Positions 12,435 through 28,113 are shown, counted from the first letter of the stretch. The stretch: DNA of 64,000 bases from Tigriopus japonicus (GCA_010645155.1 CM021322.1:3305281-3369280), one strand, 5' to 3'. Notes: generated by a model not told the origin, from the letters alone. Translations and numbers: made by a program.

Positions 12435-15400
12435 GCTCTACCTTTGTAACGATTTTGAAGGCTGTCAATTCTTGCAACAAATACGTATATTTGATAAGCA
12501 TTGTTGACATTTAAAATTGCGCTTAATTGATCGTAATTTTAAAACTTCGGAAAGGGACTTCATTGATGATTGAGTCATCATTGAGTATTTGTATTACAAT
12601 GGATAACAAATTCTATACATACTTATTTGAAAAAATATGTATTGTTGCAAGCAATTCAGTTCTTAATGGTAATATTTTTGCGACAAAAGCGTTTGCAATG
12701 AAAGATTTTAGCACGTCAATTTCTTGTGTCAATTGAATAGAATCCAAATCCAATGATGCAAGCTTAAAGTGCATATTGGTCTCTTGGTTGCCTTCCCAAA
12801 TTACAAACTCAAAAAAAATATCAAAAGTCCGCTTGAACAAACATTACTTTTTTAGACGAAATGTTTTCTTGTCGATTTTTTTAATTTCAAGGAGGTTGAA
12901 CCTAAATGGCATTTTGAAAGTAGCCCTAGGTTAAGTATTCAGTAATTAGATTAAGTCAGACTAAGTAGATTAATGCATTGAATTAATTTCTTATCGCAAC
13001 AACACTACTTCAGGCTGATGTTATTCCACTCGTTTGGCCGAATGTTAAAAAACCATGTCATCCCCGTTTGGCGACCCTATTACTCTTTTACCTGTGAACT
13101 TGTGTCACTGAGGATGCAAAGTGGTTCTAAGATTAACAATTGATTGCCCTCATTTCCTTCTGTTAATGTACATTTCATTAAGATCGACCCCTTTTCTCCA
13201 TAGACTCGCAATAGCACTGAACACAAGAGATATATTGATGACCACCACCACGAGGGGTCATCCAGCCAAATCCCGTTCAAAAACACGACTTCCCACCGAA
13301 GTGAATAAATCCACAATTTAAGAGACAGCGTTCATTTCCGGCCAAAGCCTCAATTATCACCTCTTTTTCACCCCCAAAATCGAAAATGATCCCTTGTTTC
13401 CACTCTCATCATTACCCCTTTTACCATTCAAAAAGCTTGAAACAGGTTCAATATCCAATTTTTGGCACACTTCCCACATTAAGCGAATCTGAGATCTGCC
13501 AAGGAGGCAAAAGCTCGATTTCAAAGGCTCTTGTTATCTCCATTTGCAATGGGTGTCTCCTATGTGGACATCAGTTTGGTCACGGTGTTCACTCCTCATA
13601 ACCGAACGAAGCTTCCTGAAAAAAATGCCGCTTACCTTCAGTTGTTACGTGTCCCAATTTAACCCTGTCACCCAAATCGGAAGACAAGCCAAACTTGGAC
13701 ACGGGAAATGATTTTCCAAGTGGGTTTTGTCTCAGCCCGGGCATTGTCCTGAGACCCATGGACTTCTTAACACTCAGTGCAAATCTTATTCAAACAGGAC
13801 TCTCCTTGTGGAAAAACTTTTAGCTCCATAAATCTATGACTGTCATCAATTCCAAAGTATCGGTCAAGAATCTGGAAATCCCAAATAAGAAGTCCATGGT
13901 CTGGGATTGGAGTGTTAAAGAGTTGGCGAGAATCCGCCGAGGGATTACTCCCCGTCATTTTGCCGATTTGTCTGCTTGTCAATCTCTTTTCTTTCCACAA
14001 GCCCACCAATGTCCCCGACAATAGAACTGAGTGTGTGTACGTGCGTCTCTCAGGTTTTGCTTGGGATATTTGGAGAGGATGATGCACTAGATACATGACA
14101 CCCCCATCAGACCCACAACGCCATTGCACTGTCACATTCTGAGCTTGCGTAATGAGTACTTTTCCCCAATGACGCCCCCATAACCAACGCCTAAAAATCC
14201 CCCATGAGAAAAAGAGTTAAACGCTAGGAAAAGGCACCCCTTCTGTGTATTGTGGACAAGATGGACCAATGGAGACCCACCCTCGTCTTATTAGTGATTC
14301 GGATGACGAAAGCGTTGGCATTTTGCACAATTAGTCAATCCAAGCTCTCCCGACTGTGATGGACGTATTGGATAGTACAATGTGACACGAAAGTTTTGGA
14401 CCCCAAAAATGACGTCAACAATCATGAGAAAAAAGAAAGTTCATTTTTAAGACCTAAGTATTTTTTATATAATTATATATGTTTACAATATTTTAATACG
14501 ACCTGACAAGACCTTTAGTCGCAAAAAACGTGTTATCATAAATGATGACTAATTGATATTTTTTATTGCTTTGAACGAATTTTGGCCTTACATTTATGAA
14601 GGTTTAAAAAGAGAGCAAGATGGGTTGTTCATCTCTCAGTTTAACTTCCCCTAAATTTGCAGTTCTTATTTTAAAATTAAAATTCAAGGCATTGTTTTTT
14701 TTTCATTTTTGCCAACGGCAAATAAAAAGTAATCTTATTTTTATTTTAGTCTTGATAAAGATACTAATCTTTAAAAGTTCCCATTATTATGATTTTCTAT
14801 GCATTTGTTTAGGAAGAATACCATGGAAGGCGGAGAGTGCCAATCAAATCTGTTTTAACAAATAGCATTAGGTTATCTGGTTAAAACCTGTTAAAATTTG
14901 GAATGGATCTAAAACTTTTTTGTTACACTGTATTGTTAATGGATTTGTTTTGGGTGCAAGGCACAAACCATCCATGGGATTGTTCTCAGCGCCCTAATAA
15001 GCTCTTACCCAGGGTGACCCATTCATCACAAACCAGTCCCAAAATCCAAGTGTTTCCGACATTCACCATGAAACTCTGTGGGAATAGAAATGCCATCCGA
15101 GTGTCTCCTAGATTCGCATCCGTCATAGCTACTATTGTCAGCCCTATGATTTGGAACAATGAGTCTTGGACTGCTGGAGGCTATTCTCACCGACTATGAG
15201 TGTTTACTTTGGTTTCATTGTCAATTGGTCGTTCTCTCTCATGCATGGAAATACACCCATTATCACGGTGCACAGTGTACGCATATACATTTACACGAAG
15301 ATCGAGCTGTCAATGACTTGAATGGGGTGGAAACATCGTGATGATGAGCGGTCAACGCCATGCATTTCAACGCGGCCGTTTCATCGAATATCTGTCACAT

Positions 15401-18400
15401 GGCTGAGTTTGACCACCCCACCGAATGATTTTCTCCTTCATCAGAGATGTCAAGAACCATTGACAATGGTCGTGTGGTCGTTTCAAATGATATCAAAAGT
15501 CACTCGAACGGAACCCGGAACACACCCAAAACATGTGGGAATCGGAAATGACCATTGACCACTGAAGCGAATTCAAAGCGATTCCTCCATTTTCTCATCG
15601 AGAGCTTCTCAAGAACAGATGACAAAGGGTCATTTTTCAGTCCGAGCTCTAATGTTCAGTGTGTAGTAGTAGGGGTAGTAGTAGTGGTGATGATGATCTG
15701 TAGTTTTTCCTAATCTAGATTGATCTTTCTTGTTTCGTTGTTCTTGGAAGTCATCAGTCATGCTGTTGGATGGAGGCTGCAAATCCAAGAAACGATCGCG
15801 CTGTTTGACACCATAAACCTTTCTTCCCTTGGACTCCAATGCATTTCGGACACCTAAATTAGAATGGCAATATTGGTTTGTGTTTCTAATAGTTCTAGTT
15901 CGGAGGGTATTGTACTGAATTATGTTTTTTCAGGGAGTTTCCTGATATGATGAAGTGATTTCTTGGGAGTGTGCAAGGCTCAGTAGCTTTGGTCGTTTCG
16001 ACTTAATTCATCACTTGTCATCTTGTTCCAAGCCAGACATAATTCCTGACCCCAATAACCCTAATCCAAAGACGAAAGAATGAGCTGAAAGGCGAAACAT
16101 ATCTCAATCCCCGTCCAGGTCCGCCCTAAAGTATTTCTCAAATTTTTCAGAATAATAATTTTTCTTACTCAGCTCTGCCGCGTCAGAAATATTTAAATTG
16201 CTTTCGGGGCCAAACCGCGTCACTCACTTTGTACAAAGTACACATGCATATACATTTTCGTTTCCTGAATAGACGTGTGAGTGAGTGAGCAAGGGACGCT
16301 TTCATTGAAAAATTGCAAGTGATCAAGGAAATGGGAGCAAAAACAGGGCAAAATCCACACCGAATGCCCGTCGTCCCCAAGCAAGCCTCATTAATGTCCG
16401 GCTATTTGACTGGAGGAGGCTTCTATTGGACAAGATGTTTTGAGGGGTTGGGATGACAATTGAGCTGGCTTTATGGGGTGAAAATACGCAACTCTCGGAG
16501 AGACCTCCGAAAATGAAATGGCTTTGACCCCGACATTCACAGACGAACGGACTGTGACCGTCATTTCCCATAAAATGTGCTTCAAAACGAACGAATGACC
16601 AGGACAGGGTCATCAATAATGAGCATTTCGGGTCTTGTTTTGACTCTTTTATGATGTCAGCACGCTTCTCCAAGGTGTAAAATTTGGAGCCAAGAGACCT
16701 GAGATACATATATATGTGTGTGTTTGTTTCGATCCCCATCCGGTTTTGATGATATGGATCCACTAATGTTCCCTCATATCCTGTGCAATCCCACTTTGTA
16801 TTTGCAATCCGGGCTCCAAAATGAGTCTATGTCATCTTCCATGGGTGAAGAAAGATGGTTCCACAGATCTCAAACGATCTGTATTTGTTACCCAGTCAAT
16901 GACGAGGCCAAGAGGGAATTTGCAGTCTGTGTTCCATGTGGGATATATCAAAGCATAAGCTTGATTAATCAGTCCCATTAAAGGGGTCTCGTTTCTCGTT
17001 CCTCTTGTGTCTCATCATTGCAGATTGTCATAGTGGGATGAACATTCTTGGATGGAGCTGGGAACGCAAATAGAGCCACATCAACCAGACAAAACAGGGT
17101 GACCAAAACCAGCACTACCAAAGGAGTCACTATATTTGGAGTGGAAGTTTCCGAAGCACCCCGTGGTTGAAATTGATCATCTGCGATTCAGTCAATTTCA
17201 TTTCCACCCTTCCAAGTTGAATATGAGACGAGAGAGACACACAAAGAGCCTCTTAAGAAGGGAGTCGAATCTCTGGCCTGGATTACATGATAAGTACATT
17301 AAGTAGAGGAAAGGGGTTTTATGTGGTGAACATTAAGGCTCCCATTTGTTTCCCTCATCTGATCTGGAAGAAACCTGATAATCTCCCGTACTTTGTGGTT
17401 GGTAAACCATCTCGTGTTCGTCAATCTTTAATGATTGGAAGACACATTAGCTCGTCAGAGAATAACGGTAACTTGAGAGTACCCACCCATCTGGAACTTT
17501 CCTTCAAACCAATAACCAACCAACAACCTCTTGAACTCTTCAACCAAGGATTTGTGTGTCTCCTTTGAAGTCGATTGTTGACATTTCCCTCTCAAACAGA
17601 TGTCAGGATAATTTGGAAAATCGTTCAAGCGAAAGATTTGCAATCTCGTACATACCTCCTTGAACCTAGGGAAGCAATAAGGAAGTCTGATGAGAAAAAA
17701 TTACCCCCAATACCCAATCAAGTCGCGATTTGCCTCATTTTCTTTGGTCTTGCTAACCCAAAGCTAAAGCTATGAGACAGGCGCTTTATTGAGAGTTATC
17801 CCGACGACTAAAAAAACGCGAGTGAGTCTCTCTCATTCACGTGGTAGAAGAGCAACCAGATCCGTGATAACAAAGTGATGTCATCAATTTCTCGTGCCCT
17901 GAAAAGACCAAGACAATATTTTAGCCACCCTATATCGGTGTGTGCCTTCACAGGGGAGAGAAGATCGGTGCTGCCAGAGGCGAATTGGGCCAAATTTATG
18001 AATCCATGTCTCAATTTGACGGTGTCTGAATGAAACAAAGGGCAATGTGTGTGTTTGGAGTCTTCGTGAATTCATAATCCAAGCCTGGTTGCTCTTTTTT
18101 GAACATCATCCCCAAGGGGGGTGAGTATGTATGTAGGAAGGAAATTCAATTCCTAGATGGTTTCTGGTTGTATTTCTTTTTTTTCCTCGATTGACGGTGT
18201 TTGTTTAGTAATGCAAATTCCAATTTGGAGAGGATCACTTGAAAGCCAAACGGATTGTCACATTTTGAGCACATGTTGCTGATCCAAAACCTCACTCATA
18301 TCGTGGATTTTCCATCCTTCCTTCCCCCATTCATTCTTTATGAAGGCTGGAAATCGCTTTGAAGTTGGATCCAATTTTCGATCAGGGTCTTGGCGAAACA

Positions 18401-18600
18401 ACAAAATTTACATGAAACCTTGGCACATGTCGAACATCTCAATTCAAAAATCAAACTTGGCCACTGTGAAAAAATTCTGATTTAGGTTGCCATACCATGT
18501 TTAACAGAACAGGTTCTGGGATTAGAAGCAATAAGAAGAATAGAAGGTCTTTGAATGGTTTTTTTTGGAAATTTACGGCTGATACGGCTGACCTAATAGT
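12435..18600. other. Non-coding region
   Basis: No supported gene. It is mixed-composition DNA with AT-rich patches (about 12500-12760 and 14440-14790) and a GTA/GAT-rich simple-sequence stretch near 15660-15700. A 146-codon minus-strand frame (16323-16763) falls within the length expected by chance in this much sequence and resembles nothing I know. Confidence 0.5.
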
Positions 18601-21600
18601 ATCGAGTCTTTCATTTATTTTTCGCTATTAATTTCAAATTTTTTGTTATTGGTCAAGTTTTTGCAAGGTTTGGCTCTATCCTTGAGATGTGATTTTGAAT
18701 CAAAAAAACTTATTTGCTGAATTAAGTTTAATTTTCAGGTTAGTGTAACAAAAGATGTCTTTCATATTGATGTTTAGTACTATTTGAAGAATGCTATTCA
18801 AGCGGAAGAAAAAGCGGGAAAATGGGGGAGTTTTGTGGAACAATATCATATTTTACAGTGATTGCGATCAAGACAGTCTTGTTCCATTCCCAAATTCCAT
18901 TGGGTCTCGCTTTTTGGGTTGTTCCATGTGGTCGTTCCACAAATTTAAGAGGTTTTTTTTGCTCGCTTTTTGAGTGGAATATTCTGGATGGAAGGAAAGC
19001 TGGAAAATAATCCAATAAGTGTCGGTCTCTTTTTTTCGGGTTACCACAAAACCACGATCCACCCTTGGACCAGGGTCCACTAGATTTACGGGATGTTCCA
19101 GGATCACATAAACAAAGCGTGAATAGATCCTGTTGAAAATGGGATGGAAATCTAAAGGAGACAGACAGACTTCCACAACAAGGAAAGGAAAGCAAGATCC
19201 ACTTTCAAAGGGGTTTTGTGTTCTTGTTCCACCTTCAGATTTTATGCAAATAGCAAATACTCTGAGCAGCGTGACATCAACCGAGCGTCAAGAACTCGTT
19301 TCATTTAATTATGGGATGGATAAAACTCCGGCTATCTCATTACTTTAAAGAGAACCCACTCAGCATCCCGCTCCTCACATGAATGTAGTAGAACAAAGAA
19401 ATCAAAGTTTTGAGTAACACCAGTTGCTGCTCTAAACGTAAATGATCATGAAGCTAAGAGGCTGAACTGCCGCTACCCTCTTATCTTGTCCCTAATAAAC
19501 TGCTTTAAATATTGGAGTTGGAGACTCGTTCTTTTTAATGAGACGGGCTTCTAGTGGCATCACCTTGGACTAAGTACCTTTTAATGGCTCACTACTAACC
19601 CATCTTCCAGACTTGTGTACTAGTTCAAGCAATGCCAAAACTGAATCTGGAGTAAGATGGCTCCAAACCTCTTTAAGTTTCAAAAGGTTCGGATCAAGAT
19701 TTTTTCCAGTGGAGGATCTCGCTTGTCAATAAATATCATTCAAATGTCTTCATGAGAGAGCGTGTGTGTGTTAATTAGGCGAATGCGTTTTTATGGCTTT
19801 TAGGCTAGTCTCGGTTCTACAAAGAGAACTTGATTTAAATAAAGAGTCTCTAGATGACACTGACCTGACTGAGTAATGGCATTACTCATGGTTCATTGAT
19901 TGGTCAATGTAGGTAAATGGTCAAAGTCCTCTTTTAGTTCAGTTCATTGGTCAAGAATGCTTTTGGAGCACTCTCGTCAAATTGAATCTGGCAACATTTG
20001 CGACGCGGGCGTGAAAACAAATAATAAAATCAAGAGCCCATTAAAATGCTTGACATACCGCCAACAATAGCCTCATTGGTATGTACATACCTGATGTCTC
20101 ATTTTAATGTCCCTTTTACAAATTTTTCCGGTCTCCACATACAGTACATCCAGCGTGGAGGATCCATATTGACCAGTCGAGATGGGATATTTGGTCGCTT
20201 TGGTCAATGCTTTTCCCCAAAATCAAACAATGCAAATAAAGACGTTACAACCCATTGATTCTTGATGTGCTCTCTTTGTGGAGAAGAAATTTATAATACG
20301 AGATCTGGATTGAGAGAGAGCGAGCGACCGACCCCCTCCTTCGTTCCTTCGTTTTGCCTTTAGGGTTGGTTTGTTGTAGTTTGCAGGGAGCACGCGAATG
20401 ACATCGACAACGCCGAGGAAGGCATTGAGACAATTTATTTGAAGTAAATGTGTTTTCTTTCGTTAGGTCCCTATTGAAAAGTGGAAGAGAAAGAGAGAAT
20501 CACAAACGTGGATGGACCAATCTCATCATTAGGTCACGGCAGTTGAATTCGAAAAGCGAAAAATATCCAGATAGGGAGTGAAGAGTAGATACATGTAGTA
20601 CAGGGAGAGTGCGACTATTCCAACATGATGTCCGAAGTTGAGGCCTGAGATGAATTCTTGGATCGTATGGAATATGATGACATTTGCCAAGTGTTGCGAA
20701 CAAAACATCAGATCCATTATCATTTATCTTCTCACTTATCGCATCCAAAGTAATCAACGATCTAAAAGAGTAAATTGGTGACTGGGCCAAAAACAGAGAC
20801 CTCTAATTAGGACCCTCATCATAAGGAAAAACTTGTGAGTAGGTCATATATTTTAATTCCGTAAAACATATGGACTTTAATTTGGGATAAATACAGTGTT
20901 TTTAAGTTATGAAGGTTAAAGTTTTGTTTGTTTTGGTGACAACTTGCAGACACGCTCTGTAAAGAATGACGTTTGACAGTAAAATCAAATATTTTTTGCC
21001 CCATTTCTTTGAAAAATTTAACTACCCAAATTGGAACACATCAGCAAGATGAATTTTAAGGTAAATTATGTGTATGCAACCAGCTACTTTTGGTTTCTCT
21101 TTCAATTATGGTGAGGGCCCTTTTTGGCTTGACTTTTACAGTATTTCAGTAGAACCTACAAAAATGTCGGGGAACAAATCCAAGGCCCAATTTGGAACGG
21201 GCCAAAACTTAAGGGAGACTTGCAATCTTTGTTTGTAGCGTTCTTTCTGTTGACAGTCATTCAGATTTTTTTACTCTGTCTTCCCCGAATTATTTCGTCC
21301 ATCTCTATTGGAATTGTGACATATTTGGAGCATCATTAATTACACTGAGGGGACTATGGAGCCGGTAGATGATCGCAAAAAAATAACTTGAGCAAGTGCG
21401 GTTTCCATCCATCAATAGTGCTTTTCATCTTTTGCTCATTATCCCGTAAGTGAAGGATAAAACGGAGTGCATCTTGTGTCGTTTGCCGCTAACATTCTAC
21501 TACGCATATGATGTACTTTCCCTAGAAGAGGGTGATTGGAAAAACACCCTCGTCGTTAAAGGTGATAGATTTTGATTCGCGTCCATCGTAAAGAACAATT

Positions 21601-24600
21601 TTGATAGAATGGTCTGCAAAAAAGAGCCCTCTGTTATATTCAACGACGGTGATAGCATCTAAAAAGCCATTAGGAGTGTCATTGGCACAACTGTTCGTGG
21701 TGTCAACAGGTCTCTCCAGATTTTTATGATCCTTTCACGGAGCTCCCTAAATTGGCTGAGGATTCATCCATCTCTTGCCGATTCTCTTTTTAAACACTAT
21801 CTTCACTCACTTTGAGCCAACAATTTATTGCAAATTGAATTTTTATCCGGTCACCACCCGAGCGTGAGCGAGCTTGAACGCGGGATTATTCAAATGAAGT
21901 GGCTTTCCTGGGGTAATTTGAGAGTCCGTGACAGGATTGGAATTTATGAGTCACATTGTCCTTTCGTTGAGCCCTTCTTCTCGAGTCCACCTAGATCACG
22001 AGATAACATCGGCAAAGATAAATAAACAGTTTCCCTGACCCTCGCTAGCAAGCTCCTCTTGTTGATGGGACTTCCTACTGCGAGAATGAAAGTGAATTCC
22101 ATGATCCCTTTCAAAATGTGACACCCCTCGAGTCTGAATTCATGCAAAAGATGAGAAAAACAGATAGATTGAATTCCTTTGTCATGAAAGGGCGAATCAA
22201 AGGGTTATTGTTGCCTTGAATACAACTACAATTTGATGACAAGGCTCTCTCTGTTCAAGACGGACAATCGGTTTGATGGGGACAGGTCCGAAAATAGCAG
22301 CTATCGGCCTTCGACGATACTGTTCACATCTATCTCGTTGTACCTATTGGAGTGGACACTTCAAGAGAATGAACGAGGGTCGTCTTCTCGTTGCCTGGGG
22401 GATTTATGGCCATTGTGCGCTTATTTGAAACTTGTCCAGATGTCAGGGTTCTTGGCTTCTTGTTGTTTTAACGTCATCATGATCTAGGCACACACTCGTA
22501 ACATCCACTCACTCACTCACTTCATGTACTCGGCTACTCTGGTATCACAAAGAGAGATTCAACAAGAAAAGTTAGTTCAGTGTCACTTTGAATTATGGCT
22601 TTGTGGAAAACCTCCCTTTGGAGTTCTCGATCTCGGCTAGATTCACTATCCGCCTTCAAAAGGCAAGATTGGACACATAGTGCTTTGTTACAATAGAATG
22701 TAGGAACCCCGATGCTTTCCACTCCCGACTTGCACATGTTATGCACTCTTTGATGGGTCCGGACTTCACGGACATTACGAAGTGAACTAAATCCAAAATT
22801 GAGTTGTACATGCTCGTCCGCGAGAAACAACAGTAGAAATGATAATAATAGGAACCGTAGTAGTAGTAGTATAGTAGTAATAGCCATTGGCTATTCGATG
22901 TGCCAAATCCTCCTTGTTAGGGGATCATCTCGTCCGGGATGGTTTCGTCGTGGTTGGGAATGACCCTCTATTTATACATGTGTTCGAACCAGAAGTTGGG
23001 GACACCACTATAATTTGTTTCGGGACATTTTGAACAAGTGTTATGATTCTCATCTTTCAAGAGATCTCGCGGAAACCCTCTGAGCTTTGTCAACCACTGA
23101 CCACCAAGAGTCAGGTTTCCGATGATTTCTAGAACGGATTATTCGAATCTTCCGACAAGAGCTCAAGCCAATTTTTTCTCCGTTTTTTCACGCACTCAGC
23201 TTGAAAAAATTGCACCTGCATAATCCTCGAACTAAGCTTTATGAAATCCGTTGGGGTGCCCGAAATAATGCGGTAATTGCAGTTATTTGAGCTCATTTGA
23301 CCGAAATGGAGAGATCAATTGAATTTTCACTGTTTTTTGAAAAGTCCCCTCCGGACACGGCCGACAAATCAATTTCAAGGATCCACATCGATTCGCTTTA
23401 CTCATTGGAAGCTCTGACACAAGTTTGCTCCCGCTTTTTTTAACACGTGGATACTGGATGGACCACCCTTGTGTATCAATTTGGAATATTTGTTGCCTGC
23501 GGGGAATGTAAATGAGGGATTCGATTGAATATTCATGGATTGTCGCAATCCGGGCATCATCACAATAACAACGTGACGATATATTGGATTCTTGAAATTT
23601 GACCATTGACAAATGATCGCTCATTTATTGTTTGTTACCTTCGTTTAATTGAGCCACACCCAAAGTAATTTTGAGATTTCCCACGATATCAAACACACTG
23701 ATATGATGGGAAATCGAGTTTCAGCGGATTCATCAATCCCGAAGCGATCCTGGTGTTGATTCAAGTCGGTCTGTTTTACAAATGATATTTCGAGCTTCAG
23801 ACGGTTTTTTTAGTTCAACGTTGTTGATATTGCTCACATGATTTGAAAACATGCTGTAGACAAATCCCAAGGGAGTCTTGAGACTGGACGATAACAACAA
23901 AAAAACACAGAACGACTGGAAGAAGCACACACGACATGAAATTGAAATTCAATTTTGAGCGCCTTGCCAATGGGCGAATTTGCTCACTGACCAGGAACAA
24001 TGGATCAAGTGTGCTTATCTTGAATGACGCTCAAGGGACGGAGAAATGGCCGAATTCGGCCATTTGAAGAAGTTTTATTGAGGACATTTCAAATGTGCCA
24101 CTTGATATCCGGTACTCGAGGGAGTTTTGAGAGTAAAGTTGGGCTTTCTAAATGGCGATGTTGTCAACTTGAGATACTAAAAGCCGGTAAATGCATATTT
24201 TGAGGGTGGCCAAGTATTGTGTGCTGTGAAAAACTCGTCCGAGGATTGGAGGTTGTCAGTTTGAGAACATATGTATAGCCTTTGTCTGCGAATACAAACA
24301 TTCAATTTTAATCCCCGGATTGGGAAATGATAATGGAATGTATTTGATGACTTGGACTTTCTCACAGTTTTCAAGCCACAATAATAAAACATACAAAGCC
24401 ACAGTTTCTGTGGGGAACCAGGAGACTTGTGTCGAACATGCAGTCCGCCAAAATGAAACCTTAAAAAACGGCCGCATGGCACACCTCATTTAGTTCCAAT
24501 CACCATCGTTCGTTTCACTTTTACAGCTCATTATTCTATTTGTCTCTAACAATGCAGTTGAAATGTTAAAACCCCACCGTGCGGTATCTGATTATATAAG

Positions 24601-27230
24601 GAATAAAGCGATCCTTTGAAAGGAAACTCAAGTGCAATTGAAGCGAACAAAGAAAATTGAATTTCAAATTTTGCGGAAAGCAAATTGTCAAATCATCCGG
24701 AAACAAGGACCTTTTCTAATGGGTCCCCGACACACAGTAACACAGTTAGTGAGGTGATGGAGAGCACACGTCCCGAGAATGTGACAAGTGCTTTTCAAGG
24801 GGCAAATCTGCAGATGAAATCCAAAAAATATGTACATAAAAGAGACCATTTCGGGAATTATTGACGAGTTAGAGGAAGCGGAGTCGGATTGTTTACAAAA
24901 TTGGCAACCTATGTGGCGAGGGTGACTAATAATGAGGAAGCCAAGGGTCCTCGATTTGATCGGTAAAAAAGGTACTTGAGAGTCACGTGTCGGCTATTTT
25001 GGGGCGATTTCATCCAAATTTTGAAAGTAATCGCCATGATCAGTTACTTTGTGAGCTGCCCTTGCACTTAATCTCCCCATAATCAATCAGTTTTTTATGG
25101 ACCGCCCAAGCTATCCTGTTTGAAGTATAGATTACAAATCACGTCTCTGTTCGAGGGGATTTAACGCGATTACCAATGTTATCTCATCATGAATATTGAA
25201 AGCACCGTCATCCAACGATATTTTCGGGACAAAAGTGTTCACTCCACTGTGAATATTATCGGCTTGGCCACTGACTCGTTCGTTCCACGGTGTTGACACA
25301 CAAAGGCCTTTGTGTTGGTTAGTCTGCAAGTCCAATGAAGTCATGCAGCCTTCATTCCGTGAGGTAATCAATCAAAGTCGGAAACCACTTTCATTTCTTT
25401 TAAAACCAAGTGCATATACCACTAAAAACGTCGTTGATCACTCGAAGATAAAAATGGCATTGCTCTCTTGTTAACCTGAGGGGTTGAAACTTAACAATCA
25501 GCCACACAAACGCCATGTTCAAAGGGTCTGTTGTTGAATTGAAGCCAATCTGGATGGTGGGCTCGACAGTCAATCCGGGAGATGATTACACTCGTTGTGG
25601 TGACGTTCATTAATCATATCTTTGTTGTCCGATAAGACCTGTGTCCACGAACCACGCCCTTGAGCAAAACCAGCCAATTATTGGTTTTCGTACCATACCT
25701 AATAAGGTCAATTGTGAGGCGAAAACTCTCACGTCTTAGTCGGGACTTTTTCTTGATTGGGGGCTTAGAGTCTCCTAGTTTCTGCTTGAACGCTTCAATA
25801 TCAAAGAAAGGATTAGACAGAAATACCTTTTTGACAACGGCGGCGTCTTCTTTTTGGGTCTGCTTTTCAGGACGCACTCGAAATGAACTTGCTCAATACT
25901 GATCGATCACGCCCAAATAGAGGACGATTCCAGAATTGAAGAGCTTTTGTGGCATTTCGGATTGTATTTTGACATGTATTGGCAAGATCTGATTACGCGG
26001 ACTTAATTTTATTCCCCTCTCAATCAATCTTTGATTCACATAAAAAAGAGGGAAACTCGTCACAACCTCTTTTATTTCAGAGAGCTATCCAGAATGAAAA
26101 AAAAACGAGTTAGGGTTGACAGAGACAGCGAGTGCTGTCATTTGAAATGAACAACAAGCACGCCAATGGCTTACGAAACTTGATCTCGATGATCAATCCA
26201 CTTCAAATGATTTTCTTTGGATGCCTAGGTTGAGCAGTTTTCCAATCCTTAACGTATGCTTTCCATTAAGACTGATGAGCCAGTGAAATAAGAGTAATGA
26301 AACTATCAATACAAACAAAATGAAATGCTTGTAATAATCCAAATGCTCTGATCGGAATGGAAATTGCCAATCAATGAACCTGTCTAGTTGTTAAACAAAC
26401 CCAATCAGCTGTTGCTATCCTTTTGGATCAACGTTTATTATATATCTGTAAAAAACGCATTGATCAGACAGATGTCCACAAAATCGCGGCAAAAAAGGAG
26501 AGTCCCGTCGGCAAATCCACCCAAGAGATCAGATTTCCCGGTTTATTGAATTCAATCCCGACTTTCCATCGTCCATACGTTTGCAGGGTTGGTCGGGTTT
26601 TGATGGTGGTCTGTTCGCTTTGGCGGTGACAAGCGGAAACGCCTTCGCGGTACTTTGAAATCTATTTAGGGGTCGTTTAACTCTATCTTTATGCTTAGTT
26701 AGCCTGTCCAATGATGTGTGGACTAGGAGCGCACCGTCTGTCCTGTTTTTTTTTACTGAAGAGCACTCGGTGAGTTACCATTTCCGATTGAATCGATTAG
26801 CCAAATGGGTGCCATTTGATTGAATCGAAGCCATTTGAATTGAAGTTTTATTGGCGTAAAAAGGATTTGTGCCTCATGAATAAAATTAGCCATGATTTGG
26901 TTTTCTCCTTGCGGTTCAATTGGCAAATATTTGGCTATTGGTTTTGCATTTCCATTGATATCAAAGTTTATTGCAAACTGTAAAAATAGCCCAATGCATA
27001 TCGAGTTATAGATTATTACATAAAAATGGTTGTTAGCCATATGCCATGGCTAATGGCATTACTACTATTAGAGGGACCGATCTTGGCCGTTGGCCATTGG
27101 ATTTTACGATGTCACAAGTGCCAGAAATATACATTTCCTCTAATGTACTGAATTTACAACACTTGATTGGGCTCATTGAAAAAACTCTCAACAAACCCAA
27201 AAACCTGTCACATCCAACGGGAGTGCCCGA
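18601..27230. other. Non-coding region
   Basis: No supported gene. The longest frames are about 110-130 codons, lack recognisable motifs, and several overlap one another on opposite strands. A GTA-rich stretch occurs at about 22857-22880. CACGTG occurs near 23444 and 24985. Confidence 0.5.
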
Positions 27231-27232
27231 GC

Positions 27233-27276
27233 TCATCATCATTATCATCATCATCATCATCATCATCGTCGTCGTC
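27233..27276. repeat. (CAT)n microsatellite with GTC tail
   Basis: An interrupted run of CAT/ATC triplets that changes to GTCGTCGTC at its right end. Confidence 0.9.
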
Positions 27277-27395
27277 CTCATCTGCTCATGTCCCTCCAAA
27301 TGGGCGAATAGTGAAGTTGGGCATGGACCTGTTAGATCATAAATACAATTTTGACACAATAGAACAACAGCCCGAGTGCCCTTCTCTCTGTAGTC

Positions 27396-27407
27396 TACCA
27401 CGTGGTA
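27396..27407. promoter_or_regulatory. 12-bp palindrome TACCACGTGGTA (E-box core)
   Basis: A perfect palindrome with a CACGTG core, the consensus bound by bHLH dimers such as Myc/Max-, USF- and CLOCK/CYCLE-type factors. No nearby gene is identified, so function is inference. Confidence 0.3.
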
Positions 27408-28113
27408 AAGCTACATACTCTTCCTAACTGTCTGTCAAGTACTCTTCAGAGTCAATTGGAACATTCGAAAAGATTATGCATGGACTTATAAATGTATTTG
27501 GGAACAATGCTTCGGTCTGTACATCCTATTTGGAGAGGGCACATGCTAGGAGACTAAACCAATCCCTTGTGTTCTATGGAAGACTCAAAGCTCTAGAGAT
27601 CCCATAGATCCACCACAAGTGACAGACTACCCATGAATCTTGTGGGCGTAATCGTCAATGGGCTTTTTTGATGCCTCGGTTGGAGCTCTGTGATGGTTTG
27701 CTTGATCGACACACCATTGAAAAGGGAAAGAACCTCGTTAATTCATCCACCTCACTAAATTGTCAAATAAAGAACTGAATTATCTCTCGCTCAAAGCTGG
27801 CTTGTATTCATTCACATACAGCCCCAAGGGGGGTGTTATTGTCCTCTCCATTTAGGAAATTTGTTCCACGCCTCTTTTGGGCCAATTCCAAAAATCGTGA
27901 GTTTCTGGACGCCTTGGAACAGCCAGGTCATTTTTGTGAAATATGAATACACTCACTTATCCCTTACATATCGAACCAACCACTGACTAAAATAAGATCC
28001 AATCCCACCCAAGAAGGTTAAATCAGTACGCAAAAAAAGAGATTGATTCTGTGATAGAGGTCGTAAATTCCAAATCCTTTGGCGATGAACATCGCACTTC
28101 CAGTTAAAACAAA

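Noticed and set aside
16323..16763. 146-codon minus-strand frame
   Set aside because: Its length is within chance expectation, with no recognisable motif.
23283..23624. 113-codon minus-strand frame that reads somewhat like protein
   Set aside because: Its length is within chance expectation, and no splice partners or family motif were found.
27046..27427. Overlapping frames with poly-Ile, poly-Ser and poly-Met stretches
   Set aside because: These are translations of the CAT microsatellite at 27233-27276.
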